A DNA stretch of 64,000 nt from Chitinophaga sp. CF418 (GTDB taxonomy: Bacteria; Bacteroidota; Bacteroidia; Chitinophagales; Chitinophagaceae). Within the stretch, counting starts at the first letter, position 1, and each line of letters opens with the position of its first letter. The notes under the pieces were generated by a model that made no database searches, was not told where the DNA came from, and was given only the letters and a program-made list of their open reading frames with translations. The stretch spans positions 124,001-188,000 of the forward strand of contig NZ_FRCN01000012.1 in NCBI RefSeq assembly GCF_900142925.1, given 5' to 3'. The translations under genes and the position numbers were made by a program. Shown here one piece after another: positions 19,501-26,758 of this stretch.

Positions 19501-20864
19501 AATGCGCTATAAGTATATTCCGTATCTCCGGCTACAATAGCGGTTGCATTAGGATACTGCTGACAGTTTGCCTGAAACAAGGCGATAAAATCCTGGTGTG
19601 CAGTTATAGGAAACGTTATATCAGCGACCAGATCATCTGCCAGTAAATTAATATCTGTTACCTGTTCGGGATTGATCTCTGCGAGGTCAAACAGCCGCTG
19701 TAATACGCGATCTATCTGTTCAACTGCACTACGACTGAACCGTGTGTTATCGAAACTCCAGCGTGTGGCTAATCCATCCTTTGTATCCAGAATATCCAGC
19801 TGCAATGAAACGCCGGGAAGCATCACCCGCCAGTCATTATAGTGCCTTACATCGTCCGGCATTTTTACGTACTGCACCGCATAAGGCAATGCATTGCCGA
19901 AAACTTCCTGTACAAATTCCTGACTAAAATATTCGGCCACGGATTGTCTTTCTCCCATTAACTCAGAGATCCTGTTCACCAATGTGTTAAAGTTATCCTC
20001 CCACATCAGCGGCAAAGGAATCAGCTGGTCGATCTGGCCCACCGTATTATCCAGTTCGTCATACACTCGTCCATTCAGCAATACTCCCGGCATCACATGG
20101 TCTCTACTGGTGAAATAACTTAACAATACACTGAAGATGCCATAACAACAATCCCTTACTGACACGCCTGCCCTTTCAGCGACAAGCTGTAAAGCAGTTC
20201 CTCTACGCTTGATGGCAGTACTTTCATATAAAGGCTTATCAGTGGCATCTGCTGCCTCAAATAAAAACGGTGTTACTCTTACACGGTCAACCAGTTGCTG
20301 TTTGAACCAGTCAGCTATCTCCTCCGGCTGCTGTTTTAGTGTTTCCGTCTGCCAGCTAACATACTGGGAATAGGATATAGCCGGATCAGGTAGTTGTTTA
20401 CTGCAAAAGATATGCTGTATGGCACTACACAGTTTACCTATGCTGTGAAAATCCGCAATGCCGAAAGGAAGCTGAAGGTATGCATGGTAACAAGTACCTT
20501 CCCTATCGTGCGAGGCGGCAAAGACAACCAGCTCACTTAACTGCTGTAAATGCTGTTTACAATCGTCTGAAAATGAGACGACATTCTTCCCCTCCTCTTC
20601 CAGGAAAATATGTATATGTTCGCCTGCTATTGCGATGCGTTGTAATGGATACACCATATCAGGCTGGTATGCAAAGCGTGTCAGAAGAGCTTCCTGTTTA
20701 TGAAAGAGGCCCAGTAGCTCCCGGCTAAGCGCCTTTACATCCTGCACCGCCTCGCAATAGATCTGCCAGGAAAAAGTAACTGGCAGTTGAGATACGTATT
20801 GTTGAAAATATCCTTTCTGCTTTTCAGTAACAGGCAGGATCACATCACCCGATAAATTCTCCAT
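13527..20864 (-). CDS. NRPS, X-A(Asn)-PCP-C-A(Tyr/Phe)-PCP-C
   Basis: A 2445-residue synthetase. The X domain (~1-410) has PFGIADF (133-139) in place of HHxxxDG. A1 (~420-900) has YTSGTTGKPKG and FDLTITGIF; its code by eye is DLTKIGEVGK, Asn-type (Asp possible). PCP1 has GGQSIKAS. C1 (~1005-1430) has HHIIADG. A2 (~1450-1930) has FTSGSTGKPKG and FDASLSEMF with code DASTIAAICK, close to known Tyr/Phe codes. PCP2 has GGNSLRAIQ. The terminal C domain has HHLIADAWS, with the motif glycine replaced by alanine. No epimerase is present, so both residues should be L unless epimerized elsewhere. Its ATG overlaps the stop of the upstream oxygenase gene by one base. The C domain ending the PKS-aminotransferase protein is expected to feed this subunit, making Asn the first amino acid. 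Confidence 0.95.
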   Translation of the reverse strand: MENLSGDVILPVTEKQKGYFQQYVSQLPVTFSWQIYCEAVQDVKALSRELLGLFHKQEALLTRFAYQPDMVYPLQRIAIAGEHIHIFLEEEGKNVVSFSDDCKQHLQQLSELVVFAASHDREGTCYHAYLQLPFGIADFHSIGKLCSAIQHIFCSKQLPDPAISYSQYVSWQTETLKQQPEEIADWFKQQLVDRVRVTPFLFEAADATDKPLYESTAIKRRGTALQLVAERAGVSVRDCCYGIFSVLLSYFTSRDHVMPGVLLNGRVYDELDNTVGQIDQLIPLPLMWEDNFNTLVNRISELMGERQSVAEYFSQEFVQEVFGNALPYAVQYVKMPDDVRHYNDWRVMLPGVSLQLDILDTKDGLATRWSFDNTRFSRSAVEQIDRVLQRLFDLAEINPEQVTDINLLADDLVADITFPITAHQDFIALFQANCQQYPNATAIVAGDTEYTYSALEHSADRLAAVLIKEKGIQPGDIVAISAGRSAEVIFALIAIMRAGAAFLPLDRSQPAARIQSILDDAAPVLVLTENDDDNIGCSITALLEMADSADGEVIYPQLQGEALSYVIYTSGTTGKPKGCMLSVNNLSHYLHWCANIYTKDNTCGNYPWFTPLSFDLTITGIFLPLTTGKKVVVFPEEEQTDLVLQQCFSGKYGIDSIKLTPSHISLLKHLELEDTPIQVVITGGEQLLASQAATLFKLNKDILLFNEYGPTEATVGCIVKRINPEDQLITIGRPIEGMEAFILNNAGQLLMPGLAGELFLAGNGIAKGYLNNQELTDEKFALSGNNRVLYKTGDLARQLPDGEFVFLGRIDQQLKIRGYRIETEEIIHQLQNIQGIKAAQVLAELHGDDPELALFFEGDAAIAAVIASLKLQLPAYMVPQHFYRVKQIPLTVNGKVHTKRLLSHSLTIKEDTKPYEAPVNETEKQIAAIWKELLQADQVGRHDHFFASGGQSIKASALVARLNKHFKAGFSLKDIFDYPVLSEQAIRAVKAKKSLFKDPVALPLGESYELSGQQLRIWTEHNGVRLSTAYNMPVAYRIHGPFSVQRFVAAFETVIGRFESLRTTFVCGEDGIPRQIIHPDAAFVYQYEEGPVDIEAMCRQHAQLHIPLDKLPLYRVALYKLAQEEWLLLINLHHIIADGLSEEILFDQLLREYDQPNGEVASAGLQYKEYAAWQNSLQQNTAGRDYWLQQFRDPLPVTALTAPVNATRQQHDIAGSYSMAIGKELSGKILSFSKERKITVFPPLLAITDMLLYRYGGGNDRVMAVPVDNRLHEAFMQQVGFFLNTLLLRNELDPKASFHELTNRWSRRLAEGLQYQQYPYELLAKELTALHGVAGDSLFHVLVNFQERQQGNIIETNDLRLEKLPYDGHTQAKVVLAFNFSQHNDELSLTVDYDRNIYTESFIRQMLKHGLFLAGQLIDQPGSAVGTVSMLSPDEVVQWRNCGTGPVKYIAPAETIISRFRQVAEQYPDRTAIVDQDKGVSYRALLKRMLTMGMGGILPGQIVPVLAARNELTITAMLAIMHRGAVYLPIDVKLPEERVLSIVRECGAQVVLNTSGESYELKDIAVLTPTFTSRESQPVNITGEVPAYMIFTSGSTGKPKGLSISHTGLLNTITAQIAGFGVTREDHCMWFSSPGFDASLSEMFLALLSGAALYTANPDLINNQYVFLDWVAKRGISVATIPPAYLSALPAELPHTLRVLISAGEALPERTGLALAGRHMLFNAYGPSENAICTTFTRIYPTDHLIPVGMPIANVKIKVLDADQQPVPAGVTGELHITGVGLTKGYYNNETETALRFYKAGEETWYRTGDFVRWLDDGRLAFGGRKDEQVKINGNRVELEDIRHCLTAHHLVKDALVVYKVFEGTADPVLVAYVVPEDATCEEDMLMAYARTVLPVYMVPSFFIAVPLIPLTNNGKKDSTNLPSPFCRDQQHVVVPASENEHMIAMLYSGLLSTTADRLTHFFAAGGNSLRAIQLISAIYKISEKAVTLGELYRNPQVKDLAFLLDQKAAEIPYEKYVEENEWHEATPMQQRIWADMEVTGGGKYLMKGSFELTGPLDETRFRQSLHRVLEVHGMLRCRFRISGQGLQYKLFPVDERQIQYGDGAGVEMNPEKDPVCRLFLQQQEQQRYVFTFVLHHLIADAWSIKVLITAILDHYREPDQYKEITPYSKYAQRTSQLKPVKTDRAALARHCLLKERQEENAGDKGAGYFRQIFHKYSGDTIAELSAAYKVSPFALITGLQALAFTDDASQPVLTVFAPLHGRFDPAWYNTVGLFMNVVPFTVYKQLYTHISDLIEHVQAQCTAYLEQPERYVAQWVPAGGEEVAGRGVLEIHIDDFEGHYREAVVTPPDITVRPLHTAISRKFSMEIHFTSNSQGLSAECLYDQDAYSGRFVQRGIARFEQMLATLSSKPSQTMMALEHQLHNTEKDMMQAAQQASIRSFLKKN

Positions 20865-21865
20865 TATTGCTTGATAGGTTTCATCATGATTACATTGATC
20901 TCCCGCGTACCTTTGAAAGAATTACGCCCATGTGCCGCCAGCATATTGTCCATCAACAGGATATCCTTTCTTTTCCAGGGGAAATAGACACATTCCTGCT
21001 CGTAGGCGGCATGAATAAGCTCGAGGTATTCCGCTTCAATAGGTGAACCGTCTCCGTAGTATGTATTAAAAGGTAGTTCATCACTACTGGAGAAGGCAGC
21101 CCTTATTTCAGGCGCCAGCGCCAAGAAATTGAAGAAGTATCCATGGTTGAACCACACTTCTTCCCCGGTTACCGGATGTGTCCTGACTGCCGGCCTGTGC
21201 CACCTGATCTCCAGGCGGTCATTGCCTGTCCAGGAGAACTCCTGTCCATACGTTTTACAATGCTGTTCTACTACTGCCTGGTCTTCTGTCTGGAACACTT
21301 CCTGCCAGGACAAGCCCACCCCCTTCTGCAACAATCTGCGGTATAGTATCCCCTTTTCTTTGAACACGTTTACCAACTTTTCAGGCAGGCGTTGCAGTAC
21401 TTTGCGTACATCCGCTATAGGTGTTTCACCTTTTTCAGCAGGTTCTTTAGAACAATAAAAAGCGATCCTCAGCGGCCATGTATGAGAGTAAGACAATTCA
21501 TTGTGCATGTTAATAACCTGATCTGCCGGATGTTCTGTAGAAGTATACAGATTCTCCTTCACTTCTGTGCGTGGGGAAGAGCGGTCTTTATAAGAGAGAA
21601 ATTCCTCATTAAACGCGAGCATTACATCCTGAAAGGCGTTCCTGTCAGGTACATCAAAACCTCTGAATAAGATAGCGCCATAGACTTTCAGATCTTCCTC
21701 CACTTCTTCCTGATGACCAGCTAACCACAACTTTAACGAGATACCATCCATAACGGGTCTATAGATCGTCGGGAAGCCGGGTGTTTTCTCAATAAGATCA
21801 CCTTCAGGATCAATGGCTTTTGGCCTCACGTCTTTTAATGAAAACTGCTGTCTCTGAAACTGCAT
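20864..21865 (-). CDS. SyrP/TauD-like Fe(II)/2-oxoglutarate oxygenase (predicted amino-acyl beta-hydroxylase)
   Basis: A 333-residue, single-domain TauD/TfdA family protein related to the first half of the gene at 1336-3153. Iron ligands are visible as H121-x-E123 in MHNELSYSH and H312 in NMLAAHGRNSFKGTR, with R321 as probable 2-oxoglutarate ligand. The local context TSTEHPADQVINMHNE is typical of the SyrP subgroup, which hydroxylates carrier-bound amino acids. It sits between the PKS-aminotransferase gene (6-base gap) and an NRPS whose first A domain reads Asn, and overlaps that NRPS start by one base. The likely substrate is the Asn (or Asp) on PCP1 of that NRPS, giving a 3-hydroxy residue. 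This pairing is inference from gene order. Confidence 0.92.
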   Translation of the reverse strand: MQFQRQQFSLKDVRPKAIDPEGDLIEKTPGFPTIYRPVMDGISLKLWLAGHQEEVEEDLKVYGAILFRGFDVPDRNAFQDVMLAFNEEFLSYKDRSSPRTEVKENLYTSTEHPADQVINMHNELSYSHTWPLRIAFYCSKEPAEKGETPIADVRKVLQRLPEKLVNVFKEKGILYRRLLQKGVGLSWQEVFQTEDQAVVEQHCKTYGQEFSWTGNDRLEIRWHRPAVRTHPVTGEEVWFNHGYFFNFLALAPEIRAAFSSSDELPFNTYYGDGSPIEAEYLELIHAAYEQECVYFPWKRKDILLMDNMLAAHGRNSFKGTREINVIMMKPIKQ

Positions 21866-21871
21866 TGGCGT

Positions 21872-24800
21872 TTATTTTGTTGTGGTTAATTTCAAAAAGT
21901 TCTCACTACGGCGGGAATGTAATGCCTGCTTGGTCTTGCCTTGACGCAATTCCTTCAGCTTTCCTGTCAATACAGCCAGGGACTCATCTCTACCTGCAGC
22001 CGCCAGCTCCAGCAATAACTGCCAGTCATCCAGCATTTCTTTCACCAGCGATGCAGGATAGCGCCCGGTATCATAATGTATCTGCAGCGCAATATCGTCG
22101 TGCCCTTCATCAAAGCGGAACTCCATGGGATATTTTCTGGGATCAATGGACAATCCCTTGAAAGTGCTTACAAACAGGCCATTAAACTCCCGGGAAGTAT
22201 GGTGCCGCTTTAGTCTGAAATTCTGCAGCGATATCTCTATGTCGAAGAAGGGGTGCAGTTCACCGTCGCGCCGGTTCCAACACTCGTTCTTCAATGTTTC
22301 AAAAGAGTAATCCTGTTTCTCAAACATCTCCATCAGATGTACCTTCAGCCTTTGCAGGAGTTGAGTGAAGGTTTCTTCTTTTTTCAGCTGCATACGCAGT
22401 ACCAGTATATTAAGGAAGTGCCCTATCATTTTATGCCACTTCGCTTTGCTCCTGCCGGTAACAGGCGTTCCGGTGGTAATATCTGTTGCACCCGTATAAC
22501 TGTGCAACAGTAACTGGGTCACTGTTGTAATGACGGTAAACACACTCAGGTTAAAATCAGTGGCCAGCTGCCTGATAGCGGCATAATGCTGGCCCATGAT
22601 CAGTAATGAAAACGCTCCATTTCCCGTTTCCCCCCCGGTGGTTGTTCCCGGAATATGCAGCGGGCTCACGTCTTTTACCTGCTCATGCCAGAACGTGCGT
22701 AGCGCTTCGTTCTGTACACTTTCCTGCTCTTCCTGCACATAGTGCCGGTATTGCAGTGTTGAAGTTCCTTTAATTGTCTGCCCGTTTACAAGTCCATTAT
22801 ACAGGTCAATGAGGTCATTGAAGAGCACTTCCATAGACCATCCGTCACAAATGATATGATGCACCGTGATAGCCACCAGGTAGGCTCCGTTCTTTCTTTC
22901 ACAAACCGCTATCCGCCATAACCATTCATCACCGGGGCTGAACGGCTCCTGGTTCTTTTGCAGCAACAGCCGTTCCGCTGCGTTGTCGTCTTCCGGCAGA
23001 TCCATCCAGGTTAAAGTAAACTTCCCGTCCTGTAAGGTCCGTTGCCAGGGCACACCGTCTTTTTCATAGAACACCGTGCGTAATATTTCATGCCGCTGCG
23101 TCAACAGATTACAGGCAGCTTCGAATTTATCGGGGAGGAAGCCTCCTTCAATCAGCATGGTTTCCGATAGATTAAATAATGCTGATTCAGGTTGCAGTTG
23201 CCATGCCCACCAGATGTTCTGCTGAGCAGCAGAGAGTTTGAATTCAGGCAGCGCTTCTTCTTCGGCGGCAGTGATCAGTTCTTCCTGCAAGAGCTCCGTA
23301 CAGCTATCCTTTACCGCATCGATCAGGTGACGGATGTCAGCTGCAGTATGCGCCGTGGAAACATAACAGTTCCTGCCTTCCCATATATAGATCCCTTTGG
23401 CCAGCAGCTTATAGAACAACAGCTCATAATTGCCTTTCAGCACAAAGCGAAACAGTGATCCGAAATGCACCATGCTGAGAGGAAGATGCCGGCTTTTGAA
23501 GAATGAATTCAGTTCATCGCAGATACCGCTCGTCGTTTGTTCCAGTTGCCGGTAAATGCCGGGGTTCGCTTCCAGGTGATCCAATACATGGATACCTGCT
23601 TCCATTGCCAGAGGATGATGACAGAAGGTGCCCGCCACAAACGTATTCATCACAGTGGGATGTGACTGATCGCCGTAAGACCAGAAGCCGCCATCCACAG
23701 CATCCAGGAAACGCCTGCTGCCGGCTACTACACCAATAGGCACTCCACCGCCAATGATCTTACCATATACCGAGATATCAGGCTTTACTGTTGTAAAGGC
23801 GCGGATACCATTGATCGCAAACCTGAACCCGGATATGACCTCATCAAATATCAGCGCGATATTGTGCTGTGTGGTAATCCCCGATAACTGTTGCAGGAAT
23901 TGCTCAGGAAAGAAGTCCGGTCTGCGGCTCTGTACCGGCTCCACCAGTACGGCTGCAATTTCTCCGGCCATGCCTGCAATCACTTCCAGGTCTTCTTCAT
24001 TACCATAACGTAATACCAGTACATCCTGACTTACAGATGTACTCACACCCGGCGCCAGTGGTTCACCATAAATATCCTTACCCTGCCGCGCCAGTATACC
24101 GTCGTATGTACCATGATAGGAACCCGAGAAAATAACGATCCTGTTCTTCTGCGTCACGGCCCTTGCCAGCCTGATTGCTACCATCACGGCTTCTGTTCCG
24201 GTATTATAAAAAGCTGCCCGCTCATTGCCTGTTATGTTACAGATACGCATGGCCAGTTCACCGGCCCGCGGACTTAATGCCCCCAGGAATAATTTATTTT
24301 CCAGTACTTCCTGTAAGTGTTGATTGACAAATGCCGGGTTATAACCAAACAGATGCACGCCGAATCCCATGGTGAAATCCAGGTAGCGATTGCCTTCCAT
24401 ATCCCATATATAAGCACCTCCTGCTTTCGCAGCCACCGGCTGGTATACCATCTCTTTCCAGCGGGGTTTGAAGCCTGCTATGTTCCGGTTATTGGCCAGA
24501 TACTGGCGGTAATCCTGCGTCAGCTGTTTGGAACTGTTGCTGTTTTTTACCACATCATTCACCAACGCCTGTAAGGCTGCATCCTTAACATCGGCCGTCT
24601 GATCAACTGTTATTTCCGGCACCTTATAGGGAACGAAAGCGGCTTCCGCTGTTTTCTTTACCGGCAAAGCGCCGGGAGCAGCTGCCTGCAGGTATTCCTT
24701 TAATTTGCCCGGGGTATTTAGTTTGTCATAGAACAGGGATATTTCGATATTCACCTTCTTATCTTCGAGGATACGTTCCCGCAGGTGCATAACCATAATA

Positions 24801-26752
24801 GAGTCCATGCCCATGCCAAAGAAATCATCCTCATCTCCGAATGTGCCTGTTTTCATTTCTGTGATCTCTCCAACGATCCTGTCCACATATAAAGCCACTG
24901 ACACATCTTCCATTACCACCGCAGGTATAGTTTGTACAGCTTCTACTGCCGGTTCTTCAGCTGAGCGGTACAGACTATCCTCCACCCAGAACTCTTCATG
25001 ATCGAACTGGTAAACAGGGATCGGCACCTGCGTACCGCGCAGCGACCAGGTATGTCCTTTTTTTTTCTGCAGAAACCGCAGCGCATCTTCCTGCAGCAGC
25101 GGACAGTGACTGCGGATCATTCCGGGAGATACCAGTAATCTTTCTTTAGCGCCCGCTATCAGCGATTCCAACAATCGTACAGCGGCTGTTTTATCCTCAG
25201 CGATCACTGCCACACGTTCTTCAAAATGATCCCTGCAATGCAGCGCAGTATAAGCGATATCAGGTAAAGCCGCAGCCGTATTCCCGAGATAGGCAATATA
25301 TGCTGCAGCCAGTTTCTTCAGCGCTTCTGTAGAACGGGCTGATAGCAACAAGACAGTACATTCATCAGGATACGGATTGTTGTATTCCTGTTCTACTGAT
25401 TGCAATATCATGTGCACATTCGTGCCACTGAATCCGAAAGAGCTTACTGCCGCCAGACGGTTTTCCTGTTGTGGCATATCAGTGAGACCTGTAGCAACTT
25501 TTACCTGCTCATTCCAGCTGATAACTGGATTAGAGTTGTGATAATGCAGGCTGGCCGGTATCTTCTTATGATACAGGCATAAGGCCGTTTTGATCAGTGC
25601 CGCAATACCGGCAGCCGATTCCAGGTGACCAATATTTGTCTTCACACTACCTATATAGAGCGGATGTTTCCGTTTATTCTCCGTGATGTACGCCTGTTGT
25701 AATGCCTCTGCTTCGATAGGGTCGCCCAGTTTGGTGCCTGTACCATGTGTTTCCAGGTACAATACATCATTGGGGTCCACATTTGCATTACTGAGCACAG
25801 ACTTTAAAAGTCTTTCCTGCGCAAGGCCGTTAGGCGCCGTCATACCGTTGCTGGCTCCATCCTGGTTCACCGCAGTTCCTTTGATCACCGCGATGATATG
25901 ATCTCCATCCTTCACTGCATCATCATATCTTTTCAGCACAACAATACCACAGCCTTCACCACGGCCATATCCATCTGCAGCGGCATCAAATGCTTTACAA
26001 CGGCCATCTGCTGCCAGCGCTCTTGTTTTGGAAAGTGATATATGTCCGAAGGGAGTCAGGAAAAGATTCACGCCTCCCGCAATAGCAACATTGGTCTTAC
26101 CGGAACGGAGCTCGCGCACAGCAAGATCCACCGCTACCAGGGAAGAAGAACAGGCAGTATCGACTATCATATTGGTACCTGTCAGTCCCAGCTGATAAGC
26201 GATCCTTCCACCGGCGGTAGAAATAGCATTACCTGTTACAGAGAAGTGTGAGATACCATTCACATTCCCTCCTGCTGCCAGATGCCTGTACTGGTCGTCT
26301 GATATACTCAGGAATACGGCAGTATTCGTACCGTTCAGGCTTCCCGGCGGGATATTCGCTGCTTCCAGCGCCTGCCAGGTAGTTTCCAACAATATGCGTT
26401 GCTGGGGCGACATCTGCCTGGCCTCAGCAGGATTGATCCTGAAGAAAGCAGCATCAAAACCTTTTACATCATCAATGAAAGCGCCTTTGGTACAATAGGA
26501 TTTACCGGGTGCATCAGGGTTTTTATCATAAAAGCGCGCCGCATTCCAGCGAGTCTCCGGTACTTCTATAACGGTATCCTTTTCCTTGCACAGATTATCC
26601 CAGAATGCCGCTGTATTGTCCGCGCCGGGAAAGCGGCAGGACATGCCAACAATGGCAACAGGCATGTCCCCCTTTTTTTCCAGCGTCACGATACGTTCTT
26701 CCGCTATCTTCAGTCTTTCGTATAACTTTTTTACCAGCGCTATATTTTCCAT
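21872..26752 (-). CDS. Hybrid PKS/NRPS, KS-ACP-aminotransferase-C (AT-less)
   Basis: A 1626-residue protein that joins the polyketide and peptide parts. A short coiled-coil N-terminus precedes a ketosynthase (~30-460) with intact DTACSSS, HGTGT and NIGH motifs. No acyltransferase follows; a linker ending VPIPVYQFDHEEFWVE, normally found after an AT, is retained. The ACP carries GMDSIMV (~650). Residues ~755-1155 are a class III PLP aminotransferase: IFDEVISGF, and the Schiff-base lysine in YGKIIGGG. The C-terminal condensation domain has HHIICDGWS. The layout parallels the KS-ACP-AMT-C part of the iturin/mycosubtilin starter subunit, where the aminotransferase turns a beta-keto acyl chain into a beta-amino acyl chain that receives the first amino acid. 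Malonyl units must be supplied by a trans-acting AT, not seen in this window. Confidence 0.94.
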   Translation of the reverse strand: MENIALVKKLYERLKIAEERIVTLEKKGDMPVAIVGMSCRFPGADNTAAFWDNLCKEKDTVIEVPETRWNAARFYDKNPDAPGKSYCTKGAFIDDVKGFDAAFFRINPAEARQMSPQQRILLETTWQALEAANIPPGSLNGTNTAVFLSISDDQYRHLAAGGNVNGISHFSVTGNAISTAGGRIAYQLGLTGTNMIVDTACSSSLVAVDLAVRELRSGKTNVAIAGGVNLFLTPFGHISLSKTRALAADGRCKAFDAAADGYGRGEGCGIVVLKRYDDAVKDGDHIIAVIKGTAVNQDGASNGMTAPNGLAQERLLKSVLSNANVDPNDVLYLETHGTGTKLGDPIEAEALQQAYITENKRKHPLYIGSVKTNIGHLESAAGIAALIKTALCLYHKKIPASLHYHNSNPVISWNEQVKVATGLTDMPQQENRLAAVSSFGFSGTNVHMILQSVEQEYNNPYPDECTVLLLSARSTEALKKLAAAYIAYLGNTAAALPDIAYTALHCRDHFEERVAVIAEDKTAAVRLLESLIAGAKERLLVSPGMIRSHCPLLQEDALRFLQKKKGHTWSLRGTQVPIPVYQFDHEEFWVEDSLYRSAEEPAVEAVQTIPAVVMEDVSVALYVDRIVGEITEMKTGTFGDEDDFFGMGMDSIMVMHLRERILEDKKVNIEISLFYDKLNTPGKLKEYLQAAAPGALPVKKTAEAAFVPYKVPEITVDQTADVKDAALQALVNDVVKNSNSSKQLTQDYRQYLANNRNIAGFKPRWKEMVYQPVAAKAGGAYIWDMEGNRYLDFTMGFGVHLFGYNPAFVNQHLQEVLENKLFLGALSPRAGELAMRICNITGNERAAFYNTGTEAVMVAIRLARAVTQKNRIVIFSGSYHGTYDGILARQGKDIYGEPLAPGVSTSVSQDVLVLRYGNEEDLEVIAGMAGEIAAVLVEPVQSRRPDFFPEQFLQQLSGITTQHNIALIFDEVISGFRFAINGIRAFTTVKPDISVYGKIIGGGVPIGVVAGSRRFLDAVDGGFWSYGDQSHPTVMNTFVAGTFCHHPLAMEAGIHVLDHLEANPGIYRQLEQTTSGICDELNSFFKSRHLPLSMVHFGSLFRFVLKGNYELLFYKLLAKGIYIWEGRNCYVSTAHTAADIRHLIDAVKDSCTELLQEELITAAEEEALPEFKLSAAQQNIWWAWQLQPESALFNLSETMLIEGGFLPDKFEAACNLLTQRHEILRTVFYEKDGVPWQRTLQDGKFTLTWMDLPEDDNAAERLLLQKNQEPFSPGDEWLWRIAVCERKNGAYLVAITVHHIICDGWSMEVLFNDLIDLYNGLVNGQTIKGTSTLQYRHYVQEEQESVQNEALRTFWHEQVKDVSPLHIPGTTTGGETGNGAFSLLIMGQHYAAIRQLATDFNLSVFTVITTVTQLLLHSYTGATDITTGTPVTGRSKAKWHKMIGHFLNILVLRMQLKKEETFTQLLQRLKVHLMEMFEKQDYSFETLKNECWNRRDGELHPFFDIEISLQNFRLKRHHTSREFNGLFVSTFKGLSIDPRKYPMEFRFDEGHDDIALQIHYDTGRYPASLVKEMLDDWQLLLELAAAGRDESLAVLTGKLKELRQGKTKQALHSRRSENFLKLTTTK

Positions 26753-26758
26753 AGGCGA

